A model generated the notes under the pieces. That model did not search any database and had not been told where the DNA came from. It saw only the letters and a program-made list of their open reading frames with translations. Source: Streptomyces sp. NBC_00358 (GTDB lineage: Bacteria; Actinomycetota; Actinomycetes; Streptomycetales; Streptomycetaceae). Taken from it: a DNA stretch of 64,000 bases. This document shows positions 19,045 to 28,138 of this stretch, piece after piece. The stretch is from the NCBI RefSeq assembly GCF_036099295.1, contig NZ_CP107976.1:930001-994000 (forward strand). The letters run 5' to 3'. A program made the position numbers and the translations under genes. Every line of letters begins with the position of its first letter. Position 1 is the stretch's first letter.

Positions 19045-19374
19045 CTACGGCTGGGCCGGCGCCGCCTGCTGCACGACCTCGAAGGACCACAGAGTGGAGC
19101 CACTGGCCGCCGGCTTGGGACGCTCGGCGCCCTGCGCGTCACCGCCCTGGTGGGCGGCCTTCATCGGGCCCTCCATCCAGGCCTGGAACGATTCCTCGTC
19201 GCGCCACCGGGTGTAGACGAGATAACTGTCGGTGCCTTCGACGGGCCGGAGGAGTTCGAACCACTCGAACCCGTCGGAGCCCTCGACGGCATGGGCGCGG
19301 GAGGCGAAGCGCTTCTCCAGCGTCTCCCGCTGCTCGGCGGGTACGGCCAGTACGTTGATCTTGACTACGCTCAT
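19045..19374 (-). CDS. antibiotic biosynthesis monooxygenase (ABM) domain protein
   Basis: 109-aa small ferredoxin-like alpha+beta protein of the ABM superfamily. Conserved elements are the N-terminal strand VVKINVL, the GFEWFELLRPV strand, the YLVYTRW strand and the EESFQAWM helix. Members include cofactor-free quinone-forming monooxygenases, heme-degrading enzymes and proteins of unknown role; no heme His pattern is decisive here. A G-rich Shine-Dalgarno lies just before the ATG at 19372-19374; an earlier in-frame ATG adds 13 unconserved residues. Confidence 0.85.
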   Translation of the reverse strand: MSVVKINVLAVPAEQRETLEKRFASRAHAVEGSDGFEWFELLRPVEGTDSYLVYTRWRDEESFQAWMEGPMKAAHQGGDAQGAERPKPAASGSTLWSFEVVQQAAPAQP

Positions 19375-19440
19375 CCCCCCATCCTGCCGCACCACGGTCG
19401 GCGCGAGGCTCATGGGCCGACCGACGGCTGCGGGATCGGG

Positions 19441-20439
19441 TCAGGCGTTGGTGAGGAGCTGGAGCGTGTCGATCACTCGGTTGGAGAAGCCCCACTCGTT
19501 GTCGTACCAGGCGACCACCTTGATGTGACGGCCGTCGACGCGGGTGAGGGCCGAGTCGAAGATCGACGAGGCCGGGTTGCCCGTGATGTCGGACGACACG
19601 AGCGCGTCCTCCGAGTATTCGAGAACACCCGCGAGCGGGCCCTCGGCCGCGGCGCGGTAGGCCGCGAGGACCTCGTCACGCGTCACATCGCGGGCCACGG
19701 TCGTGTTGAGCTCGACGATCGAGCCCACCGGGACCGGCACCCGGATCGAGTCGCCCGACAGCTTGCCTTCGAGGTTCGGCAGCACGAGGCCGATCGCCTT
19801 GGCGGCACCGGTCGTGGTCGGCACGATGTTGACGGCGGCGGCACGAGCACGGCGGGCGTCGCGGTGCGGCCCGTCCTGCAGGTTCTGCTCCTGGGTGTAC
19901 GCGTGCACCGTCGTCATGAACCCGTGCTCGATGCCCGCGAGATCGTCGAGCACCGCGGCCAGCGGCGCGAGCGCGTTCGTGGTGCACGACGCGTTGGAGA
20001 CGATCGTGTGCGCGGCCGGATCGTAGGCGTCGTTGTTGACACCGAACGCGAGGGTCACGTCGGCGCCCTCCGCCGGCGCGCTGACGAGGACCTTCCTCGC
20101 TCCGGCGTCGAGGTGCGCCCCGGCGGCCTTGGCCGAGGTGAAACGGCCGGTGGCCTCCAGTACGACGTCGACGGCGAGCTCGGCCCAGGGCAGCTCTCCC
20201 GGTTCGCGCTCGGCCAGCACCCTGATGCGCCGGCCGTCGACGACGAGGGTGTCCCCGTCGACGGTCACCGGGCGGCCGAGCCGGCCGGACGTCGAGTCGT
20301 AGGCGAGCAGCCGCGCGAGCGTGGCGGGCTCGGTGAGGTCGTTGACCGCGACGACCTCCAGGTCGGTGTCGCGTTCCAGCAGCGCGCGCAGCACATTGCG
20401 TCCGATGCGGCCAAATCCGTTGATGGCGATACGAGTCAT
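19441..20439 (-). CDS. gap: type I glyceraldehyde-3-phosphate dehydrogenase
   Basis: 332-aa glycolytic enzyme that converts glyceraldehyde 3-phosphate to 1,3-bisphosphoglycerate. NAD fold INGFGRIGRN (5-14), catalytic Cys in SNASCTTNALAP, catalytic His in TTVHAYTQEQ, and C-terminal WYDNEWGFSNR. Full length. AAGGGA lies 8 nt before the ATG at 20437-20439. It stands alone beside a GlxA-type regulator rather than in a gap-pgk-tpi operon, so it is probably a second, non-operonic paralogue. Confidence 0.96.
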   Translation of the reverse strand: MTRIAINGFGRIGRNVLRALLERDTDLEVVAVNDLTEPATLARLLAYDSTSGRLGRPVTVDGDTLVVDGRRIRVLAEREPGELPWAELAVDVVLEATGRFTSAKAAGAHLDAGARKVLVSAPAEGADVTLAFGVNNDAYDPAAHTIVSNASCTTNALAPLAAVLDDLAGIEHGFMTTVHAYTQEQNLQDGPHRDARRARAAAVNIVPTTTGAAKAIGLVLPNLEGKLSGDSIRVPVPVGSIVELNTTVARDVTRDEVLAAYRAAAEGPLAGVLEYSEDALVSSDITGNPASSIFDSALTRVDGRHIKVVAWYDNEWGFSNRVIDTLQLLTNA

Positions 20440-20618
20440 GAGTGGTGTCCCTTCGGCTCCCCTCCAGGTTCGCGCGCCGCATCGGGCCATGACAGCGGCG
20501 AGATCGCCACGGTCCGCAAGGATCGCGCCACCGGACTACTGGGCCCGTACGGATCGCGCCACCGGGTGACAGGGGCCCGCACGGAACACGCCGGCCCGTG
20601 ACGGGGCTCGTCGGTCGC

Positions 20619-21578
20619 CTACTCGCCGCGGGTGAACGTGCGCCGGTATTCACTCGGCGTGGTGCCGAGGATCCGCTGGAAGTGCAGCCGCAGATTGGCG
20701 CCGGTGCCGAGACCCACACCGGCGGCGATCTGCTCGACGCTCCATTGCGAACGCTCCAGGAGCTCGCGGGCCATGTCGATGCGGGCGCGCATGACCCATT
20801 GCATGGGCGTGTAGCCCGTGTCGTCGGCGAAGCGTCGCGAGAAGGTCCGCGGCGACACGGCGGCGTGCTGGGCGAGCGCCTCCAGCGAGAGGGGTTCGCC
20901 GAGCCGGTGCAGCGCCCACTCGCGGGTGGCGGCGAATCGTTCGCCCAGCGGCTCGGGGACGCTGCGCGGCACGTACTGCGCCTGGCCGCCACTGCGGTAG
21001 GGGGCCGCGACGAGACGCCGGGCCGCATGGTTCGACGCGGCCACTCCGAGGTCGCCGCGCAGGATGTGCAGGCACAGGTCGATGCCCGAGGCCGCGCCGG
21101 CCGACGTGAGCACGCTTCCCTCGTCGACGAAGAGGACGTTCTCGTCGACCTTGATGAGCGGATGTCTCGCCGCGAGCGCCCGCGTGTAGTGCCAGTGCGT
21201 CGTGGCGCGTCTGCCGTCGAGCAGCCCCGTGGCGGCGAGCGCGAACGCCCCTGTCGAGATGGCGGCGAGGCGCGCGCCCCGCTCATGGGCCCCGATCAGC
21301 GCGTCGACGACGGCCCTTGGCGGGTCCTCGCGGTCCGGAGACCGGTAGCCGGGGACGAAGACGAGTTCGGCCCAGGCGAGTTGTTCGAGGCCGTGGGCCA
21401 CGTGGTACGAGAGGCCGTCGCCGCCGGTCACGAGACCGGGTGCCGCGCCGCACACCCGTACCTCGTACGGCATGCTCGCCCGGGTGGTGAACACCTGGGC
21501 GGCGATACCGACATCGAGTGGTTTGGCACCTTCGAGCACGAGGACGGCGACGCGACGCAGGGGGGAAGCTGATGGCAC
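20619..21578 (-). CDS. GlxA-family AraC-type regulator with DJ-1/PfpI domain
   Basis: 319-aa regulator. The N-terminal two thirds (about 8-175) form a DJ-1/PfpI (class I glutamine-amidotransferase-like) domain, whose nucleophile position reads ISTGAFALA, Ser rather than Cys, so it is a sensor and not an enzyme. The C-terminal AraC DNA-binding domain has two helix-turn-helices (LEALAQHAAVSPRTFSRRF and SVEQIAAGVGLG). It follows gap on the same strand with 179 bp between them, and diverges from the amidase-like gene. Effector unknown. Confidence 0.9.
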   Translation of the reverse strand: MPSASPLRRVAVLVLEGAKPLDVGIAAQVFTTRASMPYEVRVCGAAPGLVTGGDGLSYHVAHGLEQLAWAELVFVPGYRSPDREDPPRAVVDALIGAHERGARLAAISTGAFALAATGLLDGRRATTHWHYTRALAARHPLIKVDENVLFVDEGSVLTSAGAASGIDLCLHILRGDLGVAASNHAARRLVAAPYRSGGQAQYVPRSVPEPLGERFAATREWALHRLGEPLSLEALAQHAAVSPRTFSRRFADDTGYTPMQWVMRARIDMARELLERSQWSVEQIAAGVGLGTGANLRLHFQRILGTTPSEYRRTFTRGE

Positions 21579-21951
21579 GGTGACGAGGGTACGTGGGCGG
21601 GCGGATCACGGCGGTCCGACGTGCTCGCGCCGACCGCTCTCGTGCCCCTCTCCTGCCGGCCTCTCGACACTTGAGGGCGTGTCAACCCTCCGATACGGCA
21701 GGTGGCAGCGGTGTCTGACGCCCTGCCAGGGGGGACGGCGGGTGTCCGGCACGGTCGGCCGAACGGGCCGGGAAGCGACGGCCGGACACCGACGGGTCCT
21801 GCCTGTTGCGGGGATTGCCCGCCCGAGCGCGGAGCTGCGGCTTTCCGTGGTCTCACCTGGATACCGCTTCGGCAACCCCCTTCACAGGAGCCACACACGC
21901 CGTGCGAGGATGCGGCTCCGGTATCGAATACCGGCGTAGAGGGGAACACCA
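21579..21951. other. divergent intergenic region, no gene seen
   Basis: 373 bp between the GlxA-type regulator and the secreted amidase-like gene. The last ~60 bp is less GC-rich and should hold the rightward promoter; a GAGGGGAAC ribosome-binding site ends it. No ORF or RNA was recognised. Confidence 0.5.
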
Positions 21952-23124
21952 TTGAAATCAAGGAAACTGAGCCGTAAGCGGCAACGCGCAACCATAGTCG
22001 GGGCGGCGGCCGCCTCGGTCGTCGCCGGCGCAGCTCTGCTGCCCAACTGGTCCGCGGGCGCGGCGAGTGTCACCGCCGACCCCAAGGTGGACGCGTCGAC
22101 GAAGGCGACCTTCCAGCGGTTGGCGGACGCGGTCTTCACCGACCGTACCGACGCCCTGGTGGCCGACGACGGGGCGAAGCGGAAGACCTCGCGGTTCTCC
22201 GGCGAGGTGCGCCTGTCCTCGGCCCAGTCGCGTGCCGAGAAGTCCGCGCTGACGAAGCTGGAGGACCGCAAGGCCCGTCTGGCGGCGCTCGGCGAGAAGT
22301 ACCGCTCGGCCAACACGACTGTGGTTCTGGACCGTACGCAGGTGAAGGGCCGTCACGCCAGCGTCGACGTCACCGAGACGACGACGCTGGCCTACGACAA
22401 GGCCAAGGGCACCGAGCCGAAGACCACCGGCTTCGCTGCGCACCACACGCTCACGTTCAAGGCCGACCGCAAGGGCGACTGGCAGCTCACGAACATCCGT
22501 GACACGGACGACGGGGTGGCGGTCAACCAGGTCGCGGCCACCACGTACGTGGCCACGCCGATGACCGGCGACAGCACTCCGCCGGCCGCGACCCGTTCCG
22601 CCATCACGCAGCCCGCGCCGGCCAAGCCGAAGAACTTCTCGGCCACCGGTCTGGACTACAAGGCCATGGCGACGTACGCGGCGAAGTACTGGAACAACTA
22701 CAACCCGGCCTACCCGAACTTCAACGGGGAGGGAGCCGGCGGCGACTGCACCAACTTCGTCAGCCAGACCCTGAAGGCCGGCGGCTGGAAGCACGTTCCC
22801 GGTTACACGAACGACTTCCACAAGTGGTTCGGCAACTCCGACATCCAGTCGGACTCGTTCGTCGGCGTCAACGAGTTCTCGTGGTTCGCCCTGTCCTCCA
22901 AGCGGGCCACCAGCCTCGCCAACGTCTATCAGGCCGACGTCGGTGACGTCATCCAGATGGACTTCAACAAGGACGGGTCCAAGGACCACACGATGATCGT
23001 CACGTACCGCAGCCCGCAGGGCGTGCCGTATGTGTCGTACCACTCCACCAACACCTACAACAGGTCGTTGGCGAGCATCATCGCGTCGTACCCGAACGCG
23101 GCGTACTACGCCTACCGCACCTGA
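21952..23124 (+). CDS. secreted amidase-domain protein (Amidase_6-like)
   Basis: 390-aa exported protein. A basic N-terminus and hydrophobic span with a likely cleavage near residue 38 start it; residues 40-215 form a Lys/Thr-rich region of unknown fold; about 230-385 match the putative amidase domain seen in Gram-positive secreted proteins: YAAKYWNNYN, then GGDCTNFVSQTL with the probable nucleophile Cys, and KDHTMIVTY with the probable His. It may cleave amide bonds in cell-wall peptides. The start is TTG with GAGGGG 7 nt upstream. Codon use is slightly less GC-rich than the neighbours. Confidence 0.85.
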   Translation: MKSRKLSRKRQRATIVGAAAASVVAGAALLPNWSAGAASVTADPKVDASTKATFQRLADAVFTDRTDALVADDGAKRKTSRFSGEVRLSSAQSRAEKSALTKLEDRKARLAALGEKYRSANTTVVLDRTQVKGRHASVDVTETTTLAYDKAKGTEPKTTGFAAHHTLTFKADRKGDWQLTNIRDTDDGVAVNQVAATTYVATPMTGDSTPPAATRSAITQPAPAKPKNFSATGLDYKAMATYAAKYWNNYNPAYPNFNGEGAGGDCTNFVSQTLKAGGWKHVPGYTNDFHKWFGNSDIQSDSFVGVNEFSWFALSSKRATSLANVYQADVGDVIQMDFNKDGSKDHTMIVTYRSPQGVPYVSYHSTNTYNRSLASIIASYPNAAYYAYRT

Positions 23125-23139
23125 GCGGTCGCGGTCCCG

Positions 23140-23176
23140 GGGCGGGAGGCCGGCATCACGTGCCGGGCTCCCGCCC
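23140..23176. terminator. bidirectional terminator hairpin
   Basis: 16-bp arms with one mismatch (23140-23155 with 23161-23176) and a 5-nt loop lie between the converging amidase-like and DoxX-like genes. Confidence 0.75.
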
Positions 23177-23200
23177 TTCGCGTTGCGTGCGCCGTACCGG

Positions 23201-23566
23201 TCAGAGCCGGACGGTCCCCAGCCAGACGGCCGCCGCGGCGGCCACCAGCAGGACGATGTTGAGTCCGAGCACCCGTATCTCGCCGCGCGTCACATGGACG
23301 ACGATTCCGCCGACCTGGATCAGGACGAGACCGCTCGCCGCGGCGACGGCGAGCCACGGCGCGATCCCGGTGAGCGGCGGCAGGATCAGGCCCGCGGCAC
23401 CGAGGACCTCCAGCGTCCCGATGAGCCGGACCGCCGGCATCGGAACGCGGTCGACCCACCCCATCATGGGCTGGAGCTGCTCCTGGCTCCGCAGGATCTT
23501 CAGGCCTCCGGCGTAGAGGTAGAAGGCCGCCAGCAGCGCTGCGACGATCCAGTAGGCGACGTCCAT
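23201..23566 (-). CDS. DoxX-like membrane protein
   Basis: 121-aa four-helix membrane protein of the DoxX family (YLYAGGLKI near the N-terminus, then three further hydrophobic spans). The biochemical role in this family is poorly defined; some members are linked to thiol or quinone redox balance. AAGGGG precedes the ATG at 23564-23566; a second in-frame ATG five codons upstream is less well placed. Divergent from an HxlR regulator with 107 bp between starts, the common DoxX-HxlR arrangement. Confidence 0.88.
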   Translation of the reverse strand: MDVAYWIVAALLAAFYLYAGGLKILRSQEQLQPMMGWVDRVPMPAVRLIGTLEVLGAAGLILPPLTGIAPWLAVAAASGLVLIQVGGIVVHVTRGEIRVLGLNIVLLVAAAAAVWLGTVRL

Positions 23567-23673
23567 GATGGCCCCTTGCACGATGGTTACCAGGCGTAAG
23601 TGGCCTCATGATGGGTCACTGCCGGAACGCGTGCAAAAGGCACACGGGTGTGCGCGAGGAACAAGGAGCTGTC

Positions 23674-24051
23674 ATGTCGCAGTACGAGGACACGTGCATG
23701 ATCCGCGGGGACGGCGGGCGGACGATCCGCGCCGTGCTCGACCGGATCTGCGACAAGTGGACGCTGCTGATCGTGACGACCCTGGAGCGGGGGCGGCTGC
23801 GCTTCACCGACCTGCAGCGGCAGGTACCGGGTATCTCGCAGCGCATGCTGACGCTGACTCTGCGGAACCTGGAGCGCGACGGTCTGGTGTCCCGGACGGT
23901 GTACGCGGAGGTCCCGCCCCGCGTCGAGTACGCGCTGACCCCCACCGGGCAGAGCCTCATCCCGCCGGCGCTCGCCCTGGCCGGCTGGGCGATCGAGCAC
24001 ATCGCGGAGATCGAGGCCAGCAGGACCGCGTATGGGGAACGGTCCGGCTGA
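23674..24051 (+). CDS. HxlR-family transcriptional regulator
   Basis: 125-aa MarR-like winged-helix protein. The conserved N-terminal Cys (MSQYEDTCMI, Cys8) can act as a redox sensor in HxlR proteins. DKWTLLIVTTL and the recognition region ISQRMLTLTLRNLERDGLV define the family. AAGGAG lies 6 nt before the ATG at 23674; a start at 23608 would run through the promoter. It probably controls the divergent DoxX-like gene. Confidence 0.92.
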   Translation: MSQYEDTCMIRGDGGRTIRAVLDRICDKWTLLIVTTLERGRLRFTDLQRQVPGISQRMLTLTLRNLERDGLVSRTVYAEVPPRVEYALTPTGQSLIPPALALAGWAIEHIAEIEASRTAYGERSG

Positions 24052-24081
24052 ATCCGATGGGGCGGGGGTCCCGCGCCGGGC

Positions 24082-25485
24082 TCAGCGCTGGAAGGCGGCG
24101 CCGAGGGCCGCGCCGGTGACGGGCGCCGCGAGGGTGTGCGGTCCGTAGCTCACCGCTCCGGTCGCGGTGACGCCCGAGGCGGTGCCCGGGAAGACCCAGA
24201 CGCCCCCGGAACCGCTGTTCTCCTTCGGCGCCGAGACGACGACGTACCCGCCGACGACGGCCGTGCGGCCGCCGAAGGCGTCACCGTTCTCCGCCGTACC
24301 GGGCACTCCTGCCGTGTTCTGGCTGAAGACCTGGACCGCGGTGCCGGTGAGGCCCGCCCGGCTCCCCCGCAGGACGGCGAAGGTGCCGGCGTCGGTCCGC
24401 CCGGCGTGGTCCTCGCCGGGCACTCCGGCGACGACGTCGGCGTAGCCGTCGCCGGTGACGTCGCCGACGGAGACGTCGGTGCCGAACCGGTCGCCGCTCT
24501 CCCCCGTACCGGGGACACCGGGGGTGTCCTGGCCGATCAGGGTGGCCCGCGCCGCGAACCCGTTCGCCGTGCCCCGCACCACCCCCACGAGGCCGCCGCC
24601 GCCGGCGGTACTGCGGCCGAAGACGACGTCCTGGCGCCCGTCGTGGTCGACGTCGCCGAGGGCGATGCTGTCGGCGGAGACGGTGTCGGGCGCGGCTATG
24701 AGCGGCCCCGCCACCAGACCGTCGTGGGTGCCTCGCAGCAGTTGGAGCCGAGGGGGCGGGACCGCGCCGCCGTCGTCCGAGTCCCACGAACCACTGCTGA
24801 CGACCAGGTCGGTCGTGCCGTCTCCGTCCACGTCACCCGCCGCCATGGCGTAGACGTGGACGTCCAGGTCCACGAGGGGTCCGGTGCGGGCCGCGGCGCC
24901 GGTCCGGCTGATGGGGCCGTACCGGGTCTCGTAGGCCGTCGCCAGGTCCAGGTGTCCGTCCCCGTCGAAGTCACCGGCCCGGGTCGCGTTCCTGCCCTCC
25001 CCGACGACGGCGGCGGTGGCGAGTCCGCCCACGCTGCCCCACAGGACGGTCTGCCGTCCGACGTCACGGGCGCTGCCCACGTCCTCGCCGGGAGACCCGA
25101 CGACCAGGTCGGTGAAACCGTCGCCGTCCAGGTCCGCGGCCGTGAGGTCGCTGCCGAAGCGGTCACCGGCCTCCGCCGTGCCGGGGATTCCGTAGCGGTC
25201 CTGGCTGACGAGCTGGCGCTTGACGCCGTCCGGGCCCTTGCCCATGCCGTAGACGACGGCGAAGTACCCTGCTCCGGCCCTGCCGTTGACGGTGCCGCCC
25301 GGGGCGCCGATCGCCACGTCGAGGTATCCGTCACCGTCGAAGTCGGCGCGCACCGACCCCGTCGCGGTGGCCGCGAGGACACCCGCGGAGACGTCCTGCG
25401 GCGAGGCCGCAGCGGGCGCCACCCCCGTGGCGGACAGGGCGACGGCGGCGGCGACCACAGGCAGGCGAAGCTTTCGGGAGGACAA
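24082..25485 (-). CDS. secreted FG-GAP repeat (integrin-like beta-propeller) protein
   Basis: 467-aa exported protein. Signal peptide to about residue 28, then about seven FG-GAP/VCBS repeats filling the chain. At least six have a calcium-loop pattern such as DFDGDGYLDVAIGAPG, DLDGDGFTDLVVGSPG, DVDGDGTTDLVV or DVTGDGYADVVAGVPG, giving a seven-bladed propeller. No separate catalytic domain is visible, so it may bind ligands or surfaces. The start is TTG at 25483-25485 with GAGGGG 7 nt upstream; the longer frame to 25599 would place an unlikely Arg-rich leader before the signal peptide. Confidence 0.88.
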   Translation of the reverse strand: MSSRKLRLPVVAAAVALSATGVAPAAASPQDVSAGVLAATATGSVRADFDGDGYLDVAIGAPGGTVNGRAGAGYFAVVYGMGKGPDGVKRQLVSQDRYGIPGTAEAGDRFGSDLTAADLDGDGFTDLVVGSPGEDVGSARDVGRQTVLWGSVGGLATAAVVGEGRNATRAGDFDGDGHLDLATAYETRYGPISRTGAAARTGPLVDLDVHVYAMAAGDVDGDGTTDLVVSSGSWDSDDGGAVPPPRLQLLRGTHDGLVAGPLIAAPDTVSADSIALGDVDHDGRQDVVFGRSTAGGGGLVGVVRGTANGFAARATLIGQDTPGVPGTGESGDRFGTDVSVGDVTGDGYADVVAGVPGEDHAGRTDAGTFAVLRGSRAGLTGTAVQVFSQNTAGVPGTAENGDAFGGRTAVVGGYVVVSAPKENSGSGGVWVFPGTASGVTATGAVSYGPHTLAAPVTGAALGAAFQR

Positions 25486-25827
25486 GGCGGACCCCTCGGG
25501 ACGGTGGTGAGCGCTCGACCGGGCTGTGGACGCCCGGTGCCCCACAAGACCCGCGCAGGACCACGAAGGTTGTACGCCGCCCCTCCGCCTCGGATTCACC
25601 GGGACGCGGCTGTCCGGTCGTACCGGCGCGGCTGTGCGGCTGTGCGGCTGTGCGGCTGTGCGGACACTCTCCTGATGGAGGACGGCAACCCGGCCGCGGC
25701 GCCGTGCCGTCGAGGCCGGCCCGTACCGGCGAAGGAGGCGGGCCGCGGATTCGCGCTTCGCGGGAGGGCGCCACGCCCGCTCGGCGCGTTCGGGAACCGG
25801 CCCGGCCCGCTCCCTAGGATGCGACGC
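25486..25827. other. divergent intergenic region with an 8-bp tandem repeat
   Basis: 342 bp between the FG-GAP gene and the epoxide hydrolase. It contains the GCGGCTGT repeat listed separately; no gene is supported. Confidence 0.5.
25628..25663. repeat. 8-bp tandem repeat GCGGCTGT
   Basis: Four exact copies of GCGGCTGT plus a partial fifth, in the divergent promoter region upstream of the FG-GAP gene and epoxide hydrolase. A change in copy number would alter promoter spacing. Confidence 0.85.
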
Positions 25828-27003
25828 ATGTCTGATGCCCCGCCCCGCCCCGAGCCGTTCAGTCCGCGGACCGACCCGTCCGTGCTCGACGACCTCCGCT
25901 CACGACTGCGCGGAACGCGCTGGCCGGACGCCCCCGAGGACGCCGGCTGGTCGCTCGGGACCGATGTCGGCTATCTCCGCGAGCTCGTCGCCTACTGGGC
26001 CGACGGCTTCGACTGGCCGGCGCGGGAGGCGGAGCTCGCGCGGCTTCCCCGTTTCCGCGTCCCGGTCGGCGGTCTCGGGATCCACTTCGTGCACGCCCGA
26101 GCCGTCGCACCGGCCGGGCCGGTCCTGCCGCTGGTGCTCAGCCACGGCTGGCCGGACTCGTTCTGGCGGTACACGAAGGTCATCCCGCTGCTGACCGATC
26201 CCGGCGCGCACGGGGGCGACCCCGCGGACGCGTTCGACGTGGTCGTGCCCGACATGCCTGGCTACGGATACTCCGACCGGCCCACCGGACCGCCGCTGGA
26301 CTCCGTCTCGGTGGCCGGTCTGTGGGCCGAGCTCATGGGTGTCCTCGGCTACCGGCGCTTCGGCGCGGCCGGCGGTGACATCGGCAGTCATGTGAGCCGC
26401 TACCTCGCACTCGACCACCCCGACCGCGTCGTGGCCGTCCACCGCATGGACGGGGGCCTTCCCGTGTTCACCGGCGACCCCGCCGAGCTCACGCCCGAGG
26501 AGCGCGCGTGGATGGAGGGCGCGGGGGTCTGGGGCGGTACGGAGGGTGCGTACGCCGCCATGCATCGCACGAAGCCGCAGACCGCCGCCGTGGGGCTCAC
26601 GGACTCGCCGGCCGGGCTCGCCGCCTGGATCGTCGAGAAGCTCCGGGCGTGGAGCGACTGCGACGGCGATGTCGAGCGGTCGTTCTCGAAGGACGAGATC
26701 CTCACGAACGTGACGCTGTACTGGCTCACGGGGACGATCGGTTCGTCGATGCGGATGTACCGCGCGAACGGGGCTATCCCGCCCGCGCAGCTCGCCCGCC
26801 GGGTGGAGGTGCCCTCCGGCTTCTCGATCTTCCCCGGCGACATGGTCCGCCCGCCGCGGGCGTGGCTGGAGCGCACGACGAACCTCACGCGTGTCACCGA
26901 ACCGGCCCGCGGCGGCCACTTCGCCCCGTTCGAGGAGCCCGAGCTGTACGCGGAGGAACTACGGGCGTTCTTCCGCCCGTACCGGCCGAGGGCGACGCAC
27001 TGA
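25828..27003 (+). CDS. epoxide hydrolase (EHN domain, alpha/beta hydrolase)
   Basis: 391-aa microsomal-type epoxide hydrolase. An N-terminal EHN domain (about 8-110, DLRSRLRGTRWPD pattern) precedes the alpha/beta fold. HGWPDSFWRY gives the HGxP oxyanion motif, the nucleophile Asp is in GGDIGSHV, and the catalytic His is in GGHFAPFEEPE. It opens epoxides to diols. AGGA lies 9 nt before the ATG at 25828. Monocistronic. Confidence 0.93.
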   Translation: MSDAPPRPEPFSPRTDPSVLDDLRSRLRGTRWPDAPEDAGWSLGTDVGYLRELVAYWADGFDWPAREAELARLPRFRVPVGGLGIHFVHARAVAPAGPVLPLVLSHGWPDSFWRYTKVIPLLTDPGAHGGDPADAFDVVVPDMPGYGYSDRPTGPPLDSVSVAGLWAELMGVLGYRRFGAAGGDIGSHVSRYLALDHPDRVVAVHRMDGGLPVFTGDPAELTPEERAWMEGAGVWGGTEGAYAAMHRTKPQTAAVGLTDSPAGLAAWIVEKLRAWSDCDGDVERSFSKDEILTNVTLYWLTGTIGSSMRMYRANGAIPPAQLARRVEVPSGFSIFPGDMVRPPRAWLERTTNLTRVTEPARGGHFAPFEEPELYAEELRAFFRPYRPRATH

Positions 27004-28138
27004 CGCGACGCGTCCCGCTCGGCCGGGTCGCGCCGCAGGTCACTGGGTCCCGGGAACACCGATCGGCGTGCTCATGCGTTCCGTCGGCCCGCCGAAGCGC
27101 GGGACGAGCGCCCTCTCCCCTCCCCACCGACCCGCTCACCGCGAACACGACCGGATTTCTGCGGCCCGGCGGCCGGCGCAGGACTCCGTACCGGAACCCG
27201 GGAAGCCCTCGGACGCCTCCGCCTCGCCTCAATTCACCGCCGGCCGGAGCCACCGCGGCCCGGGTACTCCGCGACAAGCGCGGGATTGCTGCCGGATTCA
27301 ACATCTTGGTATTCTTCACGGCACTGTCGGCTCCCTTCAGTCCGGTTCCCCAAGAAGCCCTTCCATGACCGCCGTTGCCGTGCGTCGTCCGGCTCTCCTG
27401 CGGGCGTTTCCTCCACCGGCGAGGACGGATTGTTCGACGGCCGACTTCTCGGCCGGGCAGGAACTTCTCGTCCCCGGGTGCCCTTCGCACCCACCGCCAG
27501 TGGAGATCGAGTCCCCCGCGCCGCACAATTTCTCGTGGCGTTCGGATCTCGTACCTCCGAGTCCGGTGTCCTGCCGGCATCGGGAGGCGGGAGATGGGCA
27601 AGTGGTCCTGGATCACGAGCTGTTGATCGGATGCGACAACGCGGTCACGGCGGCCGCGGCACCGCCCCCGGAGCCGGCGGGCATCCGGCGCGCGCCGGGT
27701 CGTGGTGCGGTCCATGGGGCGCGTTCCGCTCCGGCGGGCCCGCCGGATCCGGGGGATGAACCCTGCGGCTGCATTACGCCCCAGGACACGCGAACCCTCA
27801 CAATCGCACGGCGGGAGGAGGCGCGAGGTGCCATAACTCGCCAAGTTCCCCACCTCCGTTGACGGGCCAAACAGTGGCTAAATATCATCGTTCTGAAGTT
27901 CGGTTAGAGGTCGATTGATCTGCATGTCTCGCGATTCGGGCCGATCCGGCCCCTTTCCGCGGGCATCGAACGGCACTGCATAAACGGGGGGATTCGTGAT
28001 GTCAGGGGTCGAGACCGCCGGACCTTGTCCGGCGTTTTTCATTCCGGGAGAATTACCGGAGTTCAGATACAGGAATGTCCGGCCATTGCCCGATGGGCGG
28101 GTCGTATGCCGTCGTTTTTCTGTGGCGGGGGGCATTCC
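27004..28138. other. 1.1-kb region without a supported gene
   Basis: Between the epoxide hydrolase and the first SARP gene. Several frames are open here, for example on the plus strand from 27365 to 27862, but their translations look random: alternating Pro/Arg/Ser, no hydrophobic core and no family resemblance. The part from about 27800 to 28138 is clearly less GC-rich and probably carries the SARP promoter and leader. A decayed gene is possible but I cannot identify it. Confidence 0.45.

Noticed and set aside
27591..27625. Ten-codon frame MGKWSWITSC with a purine-rich upstream site
   Set aside because: Too short and isolated; no modification enzymes or exporter nearby to support a peptide precursor.
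27365..27862. Possible small gene in the empty region before the first SARP
   Set aside because: Translation lacks a hydrophobic core or family pattern, the frame is not favoured over its neighbours, and start signals are weak.
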